Shown: positions 1-8,581, numbered from the stretch's first letter. The stretch is DNA of 64,000 bases from an uncultured Nioella sp. (GCA_947495575.1 CANLZL010000001.1:434001-498000); one strand, 5' to 3'. The notes: generated by a model not told the origin, from the letters alone. Program-made: numbers and translations.

Positions 1-295
1 TAAACCCACTGTCCAAAGCCTCTTTGCAATCCTCGAATGTATATCCGTGATCAAGATGCGCCACGACTGGAACCGTGGCGCTTTCGGCCAGGTAGCGGAA
101 CATCTTACCAAGGATCGGCAGGGGGGTATGTTCGCGACACCCCGGACCGGCCTGCAATATAACCGCGCAGTTTTCGGCCTCTGCCGCTGCCACGTAGGCG
201 TGCATATCTTCCCATCCTAGGGTCACCAACCCGCCCACGGCATAGCCGCCCTTCAACGCAGGTTGAAGAACTTCACTCAATGTCGCCAGTGTCAT
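1..295 (-). CDS. Class II (zinc) ketose-bisphosphate aldolase, IolJ/FbaA-like, partial
   Basis: The N-terminal 98 residues of a class II fructose-bisphosphate-type aldolase are present; the C-terminus lies beyond the left window edge. The visible part has the motif VVAHLDHG, in which the HxDH segment supplies catalytic and zinc-binding residues in this family, followed by the typical GYTFEDCKEAL helix. Translation starts at an ATG ending at 295 that overlaps the stop of the upstream IolB-family gene by four bases (ATGA), so the two are translationally coupled. Next to an IolC-like kinase, the likely substrate is a phosphorylated deoxy-ketoaldonate, as for IolJ acting on 6-phospho-5-dehydro-2-deoxygluconate, rather than glycolytic fructose bisphosphate. 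The substrate is inferred from context only. Confidence 0.85.
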   Translation of the reverse strand, partial: MTLATLSEVLQPALKGGYAVGGLVTLGWEDMHAYVAAAEAENCAVILQAGPGCREHTPLPILGKMFRYLAESATVPVVAHLDHGYTFEDCKEALDSGF

Positions 296-1128
296 TTGAA
301 CTTCGCAATCATGTCTTTGATGCCCGGAATGGTTTCAACCTGATAGGCATGGGTGGGTTGGAAATACTGAACCAGCGAGCGTTGCGACAGCCCCCCCAGA
401 ATGGTGAAGTAGTACATCTCGTAGCCGGGCAGCACCGCGCAGGGGTGATAACCGGTGTCGATACAGAACGTAGATCCATCCACGATATGATAGGCCTCGC
501 CCGGTTTGCCATCTTCGCGTTGCAACATCTGCAATCCTGACCCGTGATTGGGACGAAAGCGGAAGTTGTAGGTTTCGTCGTGGCGCGTTTCAGTCGGCAA
601 GCGATCGGTATCGTGCTTGTGGCTTGGGAAGCCCGACCAGCCGCCCTGGCCGACGGTATAAAGCTCCGACACCAATAGCCGCCCAACCTTGTCATGTTGT
701 TTTTGGCCCAGGATGTGTTTGATTTTGCGATGTGTTTTGGTGTCATCCGAGCCATATTGGACAAGGTCTGGTTCGCGGACATCAAACGGTTCCAGCACTT
801 TGTCAAACTTCGCCCCTGCAATGAACACTTCGGTGGCATCCGACGTGCATGTGATGGTCGCCTTCGCGCCGGTGGGGATGTAGACGCCCTGAGGTTCTCC
901 GTCCCAGACATCGACGCCACGTCCACCAAGGTCGCTGTAAGTGATCCCCTCGACCTCGACCGATACCGTGCCGGTTGCCGGTACGATACAGGTCTCATAG
1001 CCCGGAACCTGGTATTCGAAGCTCTGATCTTTTTCGAGCTTCACGATGTTAAAATAATTTAGTGGAACCAGCGGGTTGCCAGCGGCCACAATCGGTTCGT
1101 TCTGATTGTCATAAGGCGCGATATGCAT
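292..1128 (-). CDS. IolB/KduI-family sugar isomerase (divergent 5-deoxy-glucuronate isomerase paralogue)
   Basis: A 278-residue bicupin protein of the IolB/KduI family. The four expected metal ligands are visible: H170 and H172 (SHKH), E185 (DETYNF) and H228 (GYHPC). Family members isomerise 5-deoxy-glucuronate (IolB) or 5-keto-4-deoxyuronate (KduI). It differs clearly from the canonical IolB encoded at 21770, so the genome has two. It sits between a PfkB kinase gene (3 bp upstream) and an aldolase gene (4-bp overlap downstream), reproducing the IolB-IolC-IolJ order of reactions. I therefore expect it to isomerise an aldehyde acid to a ketose acid, which the kinase then phosphorylates. Exact substrate unknown. 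Confidence 0.85.
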   Translation of the reverse strand: MHIAPYDNQNEPIVAAGNPLVPLNYFNIVKLEKDQSFEYQVPGYETCIVPATGTVSVEVEGITYSDLGGRGVDVWDGEPQGVYIPTGAKATITCTSDATEVFIAGAKFDKVLEPFDVREPDLVQYGSDDTKTHRKIKHILGQKQHDKVGRLLVSELYTVGQGGWSGFPSHKHDTDRLPTETRHDETYNFRFRPNHGSGLQMLQREDGKPGEAYHIVDGSTFCIDTGYHPCAVLPGYEMYYFTILGGLSQRSLVQYFQPTHAYQVETIPGIKDMIAKFK

Positions 1129-1131
1129 CTG

Positions 1132-2124
1132 TCAGCTCCTTGGGCTGAGGGGCTTGGTGGGCCCGGAATGGGTGTTCAGGAAATCGTCAAGCTCGGGTGG
1201 TGTGGGCATTGCGGCGGCACAACCGACGCGGGACACGGTGATTGAGGCACAGGCTGATCCACGCAGGATCGCCTCTTTCATTGGGCGCCCTTCTGAAAGG
1301 CTTGAGACAAAACCGGCCATGAAACTATCGCCGGCTCCGGTAGGTTTCAGCGCCTCGACCGGATAGATCCCTGTGGCTATTTCGTCGCCGCCGGCAAAGG
1401 TGATCGCTCCTTCGGGCCCACGTTTGTAGATAACGATCTCAGCGCTGGAAGAAGCGAGGTCGCGGGCTTTGTTCAATCCCTTGGTAATGTCGCCAGCCAT
1501 AAAGCCAAATTCTTCGTCATTGCCGACAATCACATCAGCCAACGCACCTGCACGGCTCAACACGTCTTCGGCCACTTCGGGCGAGGGCCAAGAATAGGGG
1601 CGATAATCGACGTCGAAGATGATCGGCAGCCCGGCGTCTTTGGCCAGTTCAAAGGCCCGAAAAGCGGCGCTGCGTGACGGTTCGGCCGCAAATACTGTGC
1701 CTGCCGTGATCAGGGCGCCGTATTGTGCATAATCGACCGCCTCAACATCCTGCATATCCATTTGGAAATCGGCAGCATTGTTGCGATAGATGACAGATTG
1801 ATGCCCTGCGATCCGGCTTTCATATACCGCAAGCGAGGTCCGTTCCTCGCCCTTGATCTTGCGCACATGGGTCTTGTCGATACCATAATGATCCAGCTGG
1901 TTCAGACAATACCAACCAACCGCATCGTCCGAGACGCAGGTGACCAGCGCGGTCTCGCAACCGAACTTTCCCAAGCCCGCTGCAATATTTGCGCTGGATC
2001 CGCCCATGCCAACAACCATGTCCGTGGCATCCTCTGTTGCGACACCGGCAGGTGACGGGCAGAGATCCATTCCGACCCGCCCAACAACCAGAAAACTTCG
2101 CTTCGCAATCCCTGTCAGCACCAT
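1132..2124 (-). CDS. PfkB-family carbohydrate kinase, IolC-like (5-dehydro-2-deoxygluconokinase type)
   Basis: A 330-residue ribokinase/PfkB-fold kinase. It has the N-terminal glycine-rich GMGGSSANIA motif (39-48) and the C-terminal signature PTGAGDSF (261-268), with D266 as the probable catalytic base. The internal segment DVDYRP near 171-176 is typical of IolC proteins. A GGGAG ribosome-binding site lies about 9 bp before the ATG at 2124. It is the first gene of the leftward operon (kinase, IolB-like isomerase, aldolase) and is transcribed divergently from the oxidoreductase at 2245, with a LacI-type operator between them. A 5-dehydro-2-deoxygluconate-like substrate is the best guess; other ketoaldonates are possible. 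Confidence 0.87.
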   Translation of the reverse strand: MVLTGIAKRSFLVVGRVGMDLCPSPAGVATEDATDMVVGMGGSSANIAAGLGKFGCETALVTCVSDDAVGWYCLNQLDHYGIDKTHVRKIKGEERTSLAVYESRIAGHQSVIYRNNAADFQMDMQDVEAVDYAQYGALITAGTVFAAEPSRSAAFRAFELAKDAGLPIIFDVDYRPYSWPSPEVAEDVLSRAGALADVIVGNDEEFGFMAGDITKGLNKARDLASSSAEIVIYKRGPEGAITFAGGDEIATGIYPVEALKPTGAGDSFMAGFVSSLSEGRPMKEAILRGSACASITVSRVGCAAAMPTPPELDDFLNTHSGPTKPLSPRS

Positions 2125-2188
2125 CTGCTGAATTCTCCCTAATCAGCGCACGACTCATCTTGCGCTTTTCTTAACCGCAGGATACAAA

Positions 2189-2210
2189 CTTTTGCAACCG
2201 GTTGCAAAAG
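2189..2210. promoter_or_regulatory. LacI-family operator in the divergent promoter region
   Basis: A perfect 22-bp palindrome with half-site CTTTTGCAACC lies between the divergent kinase and oxidoreductase genes. Its core TGCAACCGGTTGCA carries the central CpG-containing arrangement typical of LacI/GalR-family operators. The same core recurs in front of the lacI-type gene (8582-8597), which links that regulator to this promoter pair. Confidence 0.8.
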
Positions 2211-2244
2211 GAAGTTTGCACGCCGCATTTCAGGGAGGATCGTT

Positions 2245-3348
2245 ATGCGGGAAATTGGCATTGGCATCATGGGGGGCGGCTATATGGGTAAGGCCCATTC
2301 CGTCGCCATGGCGGCCGTAGGGGCGGTGTTCAACACACGTCTGAGACCGCGGTTGGAGGTTATATGCGCCTCTACGCCTGAAAGCGCCGAAGGGTATCGC
2401 AAGGCCTATGGCTTCAAGCGCGCAACCTCGTCTTGGGAAAAACTGGTACACGATCCAGAGGTCGAAGCCATCGTCATCGCAACGCCGCAAGCCACGCATC
2501 GGGCAGCGGCTGAAACGGCATTTTCGCTTGGCAAACCCGTCTTTTGCGAAAAGCCGATGGGGGCCACGGTTGAAGATGCTGAAGCGATGGTTGCAGCGGC
2601 TGAAAAGACCGGCGTCGTGAACATGGTTGGCTATAATTACATTCGTACACCCGCCAGCCAATATGCCCGACAGTTGATCGCAGACGGCGCGATTGGTGAC
2701 ATCACGTGGTTCCGCGGCGAACATACCGAAGATTTCTACGCTGACCCTCAGGCGCCTGCGACCTGGCGGACCGAAGGCATGGCAAATGGCACGATGGGTG
2801 ATCTCGCCCCTCATATGGTGAACGCAGCTCTGGCTTTGCTGGGGCCGATCGCCTCGGTCATGGCCGAGGTCGAGACGGTGCACCGCACGCGGCCCGGTGG
2901 TAAAGTCACCAATGACGATCAGGCGCAGATGATGTGCCGTTTCAAGTCCGGAGCGATGGGGCATATGTATTTCAGCCGGATCGCGACAGGCCGAAAAATG
3001 GGCTATGCCTATGAAATCACAGGAACAAAGGGCGCAATTCGTTTTGATCAGGAAGATCAGAACGCGCTGTGGCTTTATAAGGCCGATGGCCCGGATGCGG
3101 CCCGCGGTTTCACCAAGATCCTGACTGGTCCGGCGCATCCCGACTATTTGCCATTTTGTCAGGGTCCGGGTCATGGCACCGGTTATCAGGATCAGATTAT
3201 CATCGAGGCAAAAGATTTTCTGGAAGCCATCGATGCAAGAGAACCACGCTGGCCGACCTTCCGCGACGGATTGGATGTGCAACGCATTATCGGGGCGGCG
3301 CTCGTCTCGCACCGCAACAAAGAATGGACACCCGTTTCATACGGTTAA
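2245..3348 (+). CDS. Gfo/Idh/MocA-family NAD(P)-dependent oxidoreductase
   Basis: A 367-residue protein with an N-terminal Rossmann domain (GIMGGGYMG at 7-15), the family EKP motif (CEKPMG) for catalysis and cofactor binding, and a C-terminal alpha/beta domain containing GDLAPHMVNAAL. Enzymes of this family oxidise hydroxyls of inositols, glucose, levoglucosan and related sugars to ketones. It opens the rightward operon and is followed 22 bp later by an IolE-like gene. The pairing of a dehydrogenase with a TIM-barrel dehydratase/epimerase matches the first two steps of inositol or anhydrosugar breakdown. A GGGAGG ribosome-binding site precedes the ATG. I cannot fix the substrate from sequence. 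Confidence 0.88.
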   Translation: MREIGIGIMGGGYMGKAHSVAMAAVGAVFNTRLRPRLEVICASTPESAEGYRKAYGFKRATSSWEKLVHDPEVEAIVIATPQATHRAAAETAFSLGKPVFCEKPMGATVEDAEAMVAAAEKTGVVNMVGYNYIRTPASQYARQLIADGAIGDITWFRGEHTEDFYADPQAPATWRTEGMANGTMGDLAPHMVNAALALLGPIASVMAEVETVHRTRPGGKVTNDDQAQMMCRFKSGAMGHMYFSRIATGRKMGYAYEITGTKGAIRFDQEDQNALWLYKADGPDAARGFTKILTGPAHPDYLPFCQGPGHGTGYQDQIIIEAKDFLEAIDAREPRWPTFRDGLDVQRIIGAALVSHRNKEWTPVSYG

Positions 3349-3370
3349 GCCTAAGGAAAGGCACAGAAAA

Positions 3371-4261
3371 ATGACCATTAGAATTGGCAATGCGCCCTGT
3401 TCCTGGGGTGTCGAATTTGCAAACGATCCTCGTAATCCGACCTGGCAGCATGTCCTGAAGGAATGCGCGGCGGCCGGGTATAAGGGGATCGAACTGGGGC
3501 CAGTTGGCTTTATGCCCGAGGATCCGGCGGAACTGACCGATGGATTGGCTCAGCATGATCTGGAGTTGATTGGCGGGGTCGTATTCCGGCCGTTCCACGA
3601 TCCGGACGCGTGGGATGACGTGCTTGATGGCTCTGTACGGACCTGTAAGGCGCTGGTCGCCCACGGCGCGCAACATCTTGTTTTAATTGACTCAATTTCT
3701 CCTCGCCGGGCACCCACCGCTGGGCGGGCAGATGCGGCGGAGAAGATGGGTCAGGCGGAATGGGTCGCTTATCGCGACCGCATCGCCACCATTGCCAAAA
3801 TGGGGGCCGAGGAATACGGGCTGACCGTGGGCATCCACGCCCATGCGGCAGGCTTCATGGATTTCGAGCCAGAGCTGGAACGCCTGCTGGATGAGGTCGA
3901 CGAAAGCATCCTCAAAATCTGTTTCGACACGGGCCATCATTCCTATGCGGGTTTTGATCCGGTCGCTTTCATGAAGCGCCACGTGGATCGAATTTCCTAT
4001 ATGCATTTCAAGGACATAGATCCTGTGATCAAGGCAGATGTGATTGCCAAAAGCACTGGATTCTACGACGCTTGCGGGCAGGGAATTTTCTGCAATCTGG
4101 GGCAGGGTGATGTCGATTTCCGCGCCGTTCGCCAAGTGCTGCTAGACGCTGGTTTTGAAGGCTGGTGCACGGTTGAGCAGGATTGCGATCCGTTGCTGGA
4201 CCCGGATACTTTAGGCGACGCAACGGCAAATCGCGAATACCTGCAATCCATCGGATTTTAG
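3371..4261 (+). CDS. Sugar phosphate isomerase/epimerase-family TIM barrel, IolE-like (inosose dehydratase type)
   Basis: A 296-residue xylose-isomerase-like TIM-barrel protein. It starts NAPCSWGVEF, the N-terminal signature shared with many IolE inosose dehydratases. It contains metal-site segments such as GIHAHAAGF, the CFDTGHH motif and the C-terminal TVEQD. The start at 3371 was chosen because an AAGGAAAG ribosome-binding site lies 11 bp upstream and the conserved family start coincides; the reading frame stays open further upstream but overlaps the preceding gene. In IolE the reaction is dehydration of a keto-inositol, and the flanking Gfo/Idh genes fit the same chemistry. Alternatives are 3-keto-sugar epimerase or beta-eliminating lyase activity. 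Confidence 0.85.
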   Translation: MTIRIGNAPCSWGVEFANDPRNPTWQHVLKECAAAGYKGIELGPVGFMPEDPAELTDGLAQHDLELIGGVVFRPFHDPDAWDDVLDGSVRTCKALVAHGAQHLVLIDSISPRRAPTAGRADAAEKMGQAEWVAYRDRIATIAKMGAEEYGLTVGIHAHAAGFMDFEPELERLLDEVDESILKICFDTGHHSYAGFDPVAFMKRHVDRISYMHFKDIDPVIKADVIAKSTGFYDACGQGIFCNLGQGDVDFRAVRQVLLDAGFEGWCTVEQDCDPLLDPDTLGDATANREYLQSIGF

Positions 4262-4267
4262 GGGGTC

Positions 4268-4311
4268 ACCCCCGGTACGCCGCCCGTACACCCCCTGTAC
4301 ACCCCCCGTAC
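4268..4311. repeat. Four-copy 11-bp GTAC-bearing tandem repeat
   Basis: Between the IolE-like gene and the second oxidoreductase, GTAC recurs at 4275, 4286, 4297 and 4308, exactly every 11 bp, each preceded by a C-rich run. The period is close to one helical turn, so each unit presents the same face of the DNA. It may be a slipped-strand C-rich spacer or a protein-binding array; function unknown. Confidence 0.7.
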
Positions 4312-4359
4312 AGACAAAACGGGCATCGACATTGGCTTTGGCAAAGAAGGAACAGCGCC

Positions 4360-5493
4360 ATGGCAAAACTGAAATGGGGCATGATCGGCGGCGGTGAAGG
4401 CAGCCAGATCGGGCCAGCCCATCGCATGGGTGCATTGGCCGATGGCCGGTTCGAAATGGCCGCCGGCGCGCTGGATCACCGGCCCGAAGTGGGGCGCGAC
4501 TATGCGCAACGTTTGGGCATCGCCGCTGACCGTGCCTATGGCGACTGGAAAGAGATGCTGGCGGGCGAACGCGGGCGCGATGATCGGATTGATCTGGTCA
4601 CGGTGGCCACGCCCAATTCGACGCATTTCGAGATTACCAAAGCCTTCCTTGAGGCGGGTTTCAATGTGCTGTGCGAAAAGCCGATGACGATGAGTGTCGA
4701 AGAAGGCGAAGAGATCGTGCGCGTGGCCGAAAAGGCGGGCAAAATCTGCGCCGTCAACTACTGCTATTCAGCCTATCCGATGGTGCGTCAGGCGCGTGCG
4801 ATGGTACGCGCTGGCGAGATCGGCAAAGTACGTCTTGTGGTGACGAATTTCAGCCATGGCCATCATGGCGATGCGACCGATGCCGACAATCCGCGTGTGC
4901 GGTGGCGCTATGACCCGAAAATGGCCGGTGTGTCGGGCCAATTTGCAGATTGCGGTATTCACGCGCTGCATATGGCAAGTTTCATCTGCGATGATGAGGT
5001 GAAGAAACTGTCGGCCGATTTCGCCTCGACCATCGCCAGCCGTGAGCTGGAAGATGACGCCATGGTCAATTTCCGCATGATGGGTGGCACGGTCGGCCGA
5101 TTGTGGACCTCCTCCGTGGCAATTGGCCGTCAGCACGGGTTTGATATCCAGATCTTTGGCGAGACCGGAGGCTTGCGTTGGGCCAGCGAGCAACCCAACC
5201 AGCTGATCTATACGCCCGTGGGCGGGCGCACGCAGATCATCGAAAAGGGCGAGGGCGGCTTGCATGAGGATGCCCGGCGTCTTAGCCGCGTGGCGATTGC
5301 GCACCCTGAAGGGTTCCCGCTGGCGGTGGCCAATATCTATTGCGATCTGGCCGATGCGATCGCGGGCGAGCCTCGCGACGGGTTACCCAATGCTGAGGCT
5401 GGCGTGCGGTCGATGGCGGCCGTGCATCAAGCCGTAGCCTCAGCCAAATCTGGCGGGGATTGGGTTGATGCACGGCCACCGATGTATCGCTAA
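4360..5493 (+). CDS. Gfo/Idh/MocA-family NAD(P)-dependent oxidoreductase (second in cluster)
   Basis: A 377-residue dehydrogenase. The nucleotide-binding GMIGGGEGSQIG lies at the N-terminus, the EKP motif is present (CEKPMT), and a C-terminal domain contains GQFADCGIHALHM, where the DxxxH arrangement supplies catalytic His. An AGAAGGA ribosome-binding site lies 7-13 bp before the ATG at 4360, which sets the start, although the frame is open upstream. It is clearly different from the oxidoreductase at 2245 and the two probably act on different positions or intermediates. Clusters with two such dehydrogenases flanking a TIM-barrel enzyme are known for inositols and for levoglucosan-type 3-keto-sugar pathways. 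Substrate unassigned. Confidence 0.87.
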   Translation: MAKLKWGMIGGGEGSQIGPAHRMGALADGRFEMAAGALDHRPEVGRDYAQRLGIAADRAYGDWKEMLAGERGRDDRIDLVTVATPNSTHFEITKAFLEAGFNVLCEKPMTMSVEEGEEIVRVAEKAGKICAVNYCYSAYPMVRQARAMVRAGEIGKVRLVVTNFSHGHHGDATDADNPRVRWRYDPKMAGVSGQFADCGIHALHMASFICDDEVKKLSADFASTIASRELEDDAMVNFRMMGGTVGRLWTSSVAIGRQHGFDIQIFGETGGLRWASEQPNQLIYTPVGGRTQIIEKGEGGLHEDARRLSRVAIAHPEGFPLAVANIYCDLADAIAGEPRDGLPNAEAGVRSMAAVHQAVASAKSGGDWVDARPPMYR

Positions 5494-5517
5494 GGTATTA
5501 ATAAATATTTAGAAAAT

Positions 5518-5550
5518 GAAAGTGGCGTCTGGTTGAGCAGGCGCCATTTC
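5518..5550. terminator. Hairpin between convergent genes, probable bidirectional terminator
   Basis: A near-perfect stem (GGCGTCTG paired with CAGGCGCC, flanked by A-rich and T-rich sides) lies between the convergent ends at 5493 and 5554. The A-tract on one side and ATTTC on the other would allow termination from both directions. Confidence 0.6.
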
Positions 5551-5553
5551 ATG

Positions 5554-5841
5554 TCATGTGATCTGGGTCATTTCGTAGATATGAACAATCTCGATTGCGC
5601 TTTCTGTTCTTGCGCCAAAGTCGGTCTTGTCCAACGCTGCCATATGATCCTGCCAAAGCGCGCGACTTTCCCATGTTTCGTAAAACAGGAAATGCCCGGG
5701 CCGGCCATTATCCTCGTGCAGGTCGTATTGCAGGCAACCCCGTTCGGCCAAGCTTGGGGCAATCAGGCCGCGCAGAGCGTCGCGCAGTTGCGCCTCCTTG
5801 CCGGGATTTGCAGTGATGTCGGCGACAATTGTCAGGGGCAT
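5554..5841 (-). CDS. Antibiotic biosynthesis monooxygenase (ABM)-domain protein
   Basis: A 95-residue protein of the ABM/YgiN fold, a small dimeric ferredoxin-like barrel. It starts MPLTIVADI and includes the conserved GCLQYDLHED and FLFYETWES segments. The ATG ending at 5841 is preferred because it begins at the first beta strand of the family; 25 further residues upstream are open but not conserved-looking. Members include quinol monooxygenases and autoinducer-processing proteins, but most have no known substrate. It is convergent with the sugar operon and may not belong to it. Confidence 0.8.
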   Translation of the reverse strand: MPLTIVADITANPGKEAQLRDALRGLIAPSLAERGCLQYDLHEDNGRPGHFLFYETWESRALWQDHMAALDKTDFGARTESAIEIVHIYEMTQIT

Positions 5842-6145
5842 CTTTGGTCCTTTTCGCGGATCAGGTTCAAGACCAACAGTGTTTGTCAGAATAGGGCCAG
5901 CTGCAAGAGAAAGCATTGGCAGGTGAGACCGTAGGCCAAGAAAAGAAAAACCATCGCTTGACCATTAAAATTGAGACGTCTACCCCTATGCCCATAGGTC
6001 GCGCCCACCTGCCGCCCGCAGGTGTCAATGCCCCGGTAAAGGGCGCGTTCGGACACATCCAATCTTCATCCGGCACAAGTCCGGGTGGCAATGCGGGCCC
6101 CATCTTAGACGACCAAGTGCCAGTAATTGTTGGAGGTTTGGGCCT
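5842..6145. other. 304-bp non-coding leader before the MATE gene
   Basis: I see no convincing gene here. Two inverted repeats are visible: a close palindrome CCTATG/CATAGG (5985-5998), and a 7-bp stem CACCTGC/GCAGGTG with a 5-nt loop (6006-6024). A third GC-rich set (TCCGG, GCGGGCCCC) follows towards 6105. This could be a structured 5' leader for the exporter gene. I could not match it to a riboswitch class that I can recall reliably. Confidence 0.35.
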
Positions 6146-7528
6146 ATGTCCGAAACTGAACAGAATACATTCACCTCCGGGCCGCTGCCCGCGATCTATG
6201 CCAAAACGGCGCTACCGATCATTTTTGTGATGTCGATGTCGGGGTTTCTTGCCGTGGCGGACGCGCTATTTCTTGGGACATTCGTTGGCCCTGAGGCGCT
6301 GGCGGCCGTCACCTTGATGTTTCCGCCCTATATGCTGATCGTTGCGCTGGCGACCTTGGTGGCCAATGGGATGGCCAGCCTGTTGGCGCGGGCATTGGGG
6401 GCGCGGGATTTTGAGGCCGCCCGCGGGGTTTTTGCTGGGGCGCATGGGCTGGCGCTGCTTCTTGGCGTGATCCTTATCGGGCTCTATCTGGCCTTTGGCA
6501 CATTCGTGACCGAATTGGCGGCGGCCGGCAATGCCGAGCTTGCCGAGATGGGGCGGATCTATCTGGGCATTACGGTGTTCTATTCGCCGCTGCTGTTCGT
6601 GCTGTCGGTGAATTCCGATGCCCTCAGAAATGAGGGGCGGGTCGGGTTTATGGCGGCGATGAGCCTTTTGGTTTCGCTGTCGAATATCGGTTTCAATTAC
6701 CTGCTGATTGCAGTGCTTGAGATGGGTGTTGCAGGGTCGGCCTACGGGACGGCACTGGCGCAAGCCTTGTCCTTTTGCATCATTCTGGCCTTTCGCCTGC
6801 GGGGGCGGACCGAATTGCGCCCTGGCGCATTACTGTCCCATAGCCCCTTTACAAAATGGGGTCGCATTCTGGCGCTTGGTGCACCGCAGAGCCTTGGTTT
6901 CTTAGGAATCTCATTTAGTGCGGGTGCCATAGTCGGGGCGTTGCAATGGGTGGGTGCGCCGGGATATCCTGATACAATCGCGGCTTACGGGATTGTCACT
7001 CGGATCATGACTTTTGTGTTTTTGCCACTTTTGGGGCTAAGCCACGCAATGCAGTCGATCACGGGCAATAATTTTGGTGCGGGACTATGGCAGCGCTCAG
7101 ATTCCAGCCTGCGGATGGGGATTGTTGTGGCCTTCGTCTACTGCTTGTTTGTGCAGGTCATCGTGACTGTTTTCGCGGCGCCCATGGCGGGTTGGTTTGT
7201 CGATGCGCCGAACGTGATTTCAGAGGTGGCCCGCATCATGCCGGTCATGGTGGCACTGTTCATCGTGGCCGGGCCGGTGATGATGATCGGGACGTATTTT
7301 CAAGCTATTGGCGATGCGACGCGGGCGGCGTTGCTAGGGCTGACGAAACCATACCTCTTTGTCTTGCCGCTGACCTTCCTCTTGCCCTTGCAGTGGGGAG
7401 AGGTTGGGATCTGGCTGGCCAGCCCATTGGCAGAGGTTCTGCTGTTGATTTTGACCATCATCGTGCTGGTCCACACGGCGCGTCGCAATGTGTTTCGGTG
7501 GGGCCTTTTTCGGGCTGAAGTGGCCTGA
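6146..7528 (+). CDS. MATE-family multidrug/metabolite efflux transporter
   Basis: A 460-residue polytopic membrane protein with about 12 predicted hydrophobic segments in two homologous halves, matching the MATE (NorM/DinF) family length. The N-terminal segment SMSGFLAVADALFLGTFVG and the region around AMQSITGNNFGAG are typical. Members exchange protons or sodium for cationic drugs or metabolites. The gene is preceded by an unusually long 304-bp leader with inverted repeats. It ends 4 bp from the convergent lacI-type gene. It lies inside the span bracketed by the two LacI operators, but nothing in the sequence shows that it exports a pathway intermediate. Confidence 0.9.
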   Translation: MSETEQNTFTSGPLPAIYAKTALPIIFVMSMSGFLAVADALFLGTFVGPEALAAVTLMFPPYMLIVALATLVANGMASLLARALGARDFEAARGVFAGAHGLALLLGVILIGLYLAFGTFVTELAAAGNAELAEMGRIYLGITVFYSPLLFVLSVNSDALRNEGRVGFMAAMSLLVSLSNIGFNYLLIAVLEMGVAGSAYGTALAQALSFCIILAFRLRGRTELRPGALLSHSPFTKWGRILALGAPQSLGFLGISFSAGAIVGALQWVGAPGYPDTIAAYGIVTRIMTFVFLPLLGLSHAMQSITGNNFGAGLWQRSDSSLRMGIVVAFVYCLFVQVIVTVFAAPMAGWFVDAPNVISEVARIMPVMVALFIVAGPVMMIGTYFQAIGDATRAALLGLTKPYLFVLPLTFLLPLQWGEVGIWLASPLAEVLLLILTIIVLVHTARRNVFRWGLFRAEVA

Positions 7529-7532
7529 TGCT

Positions 7533-8528
7533 TCAGGACGGGGCGCGCAATGTGCCCCGTTCAACAATCTCGCAACGAAAGATATCGCAGCGCGGCGGCA
7601 GGGCGGGGGCGTCCAGCATTTGCACCACGCGATCAACCGAAGCACCGATAATTTCGGACAAAGGTTGCTTTATGGTGGTGAGCGATATGTTTTCCCACCC
7701 GGCCATTTCCATATCGTTGAGACCTATAAGTCCGATATTGTCCGGAACGCGCAGGCCTGCCTCGCGGATCGCAGACAGAGCGCCGATTGACAGAACGTCA
7801 TCGCCGCAGAAATAGGCCTCGGCCGGGCTTTCCGCGACAAGGCGGAGCATCTCGGCTCGGCCTGCTGCAAAACTATAGGCATCGGCAAAGCTATGCGTGC
7901 AATTGAGACCAATTCGGGCGCATTCCTCGACAAATCCGGCCAAACGATCCTGGGTTGAAGTGGCTTCCTCGGGGCCACCAAGGAAGCCGACTGTCCGGTA
8001 GCCCCGTTCGGCCAGAGTTCTAGCAGCCATACGCCCGCATTCAACATTGTCGATGCCGATCACATGCACATCCGGCGCGTCAGATCGGCGACCAAAACTG
8101 TGGACGACCGGAATGCCCGCTTCGCGAAAGGCGACGGCGAAGTTGGGCGGCAGGGTGGATGAGGCGACAATGACGCCATCAACCGAATAGGCGCGCAACA
8201 TGCGAACCGAATTTGCGGCTTCTGTCTCATCCGTCAGGTTGACCAAAAGTGGTTTCAACCCCCGTTCTTGCAGCGTGCGGGTGAACAGGTCGAACACTTC
8301 CAAAAAAATCGGGTTGTGAAAGTTGTTGGATACCAAGCCGATCAGCTTGGTCCGCCCCGTGGTCAGTGATGAGGCAAGGGCGTTTGGACTATACCCCAGT
8401 TCGGCTGCGGCCTCCTCGACCTTGGCGCGGGTCCGCGCTGACACGGACGCGCCGGGTGTAAAGGTGCGGCTGACCGCTGACCGGCTGACGCCAGCACGTT
8501 GAGCGACCTCGCGAAGTGTGACGGCCAT
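7533..8528 (-). CDS. LacI-family transcriptional regulator of the inositol-like cluster
   Basis: A 331-residue LacI/GalR regulator. The N-terminal helix-turn-helix begins TLREVAQRAGVSRSAVSR (residues 4-21), the hinge region has ALASSLTTGRT, and a periplasmic-binding-protein-like sugar sensor domain follows (about 60-331). The ATG ending at 8528 places the HTH at the very N-terminus as expected. A 16-bp palindrome (8582-8597) just upstream has the same core as the one at 2189-2210, so autoregulation plus control of the divergent catabolic operons is likely. The ligand is presumably a pathway sugar or an inositol-type compound. Confidence 0.9.
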   Translation of the reverse strand: MAVTLREVAQRAGVSRSAVSRTFTPGASVSARTRAKVEEAAAELGYSPNALASSLTTGRTKLIGLVSNNFHNPIFLEVFDLFTRTLQERGLKPLLVNLTDETEAANSVRMLRAYSVDGVIVASSTLPPNFAVAFREAGIPVVHSFGRRSDAPDVHVIGIDNVECGRMAARTLAERGYRTVGFLGGPEEATSTQDRLAGFVEECARIGLNCTHSFADAYSFAAGRAEMLRLVAESPAEAYFCGDDVLSIGALSAIREAGLRVPDNIGLIGLNDMEMAGWENISLTTIKQPLSEIIGASVDRVVQMLDAPALPPRCDIFRCEIVERGTLRAPS

Positions 8529-8581
8529 GCTGCTGCCCCTTGGGTGAATTCCGTGCCCAAGGTAAACGTGATACGACGCCG

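Noticed and set aside
2230-3312. A 360-codon open frame on the minus strand opposite the first Gfo/Idh gene
   Set aside because: It mirrors a strongly recognisable oxidoreductase, has no family motif of its own, is rich in Arg/Cys/His as antisense frames are, and would lie across the operator region.
5842-6145. A named riboswitch (guanidine, preQ1 or xanthine class) before the MATE gene
   Set aside because: I could not align the leader with the conserved core of any class I remember well enough; only generic stems are visible.
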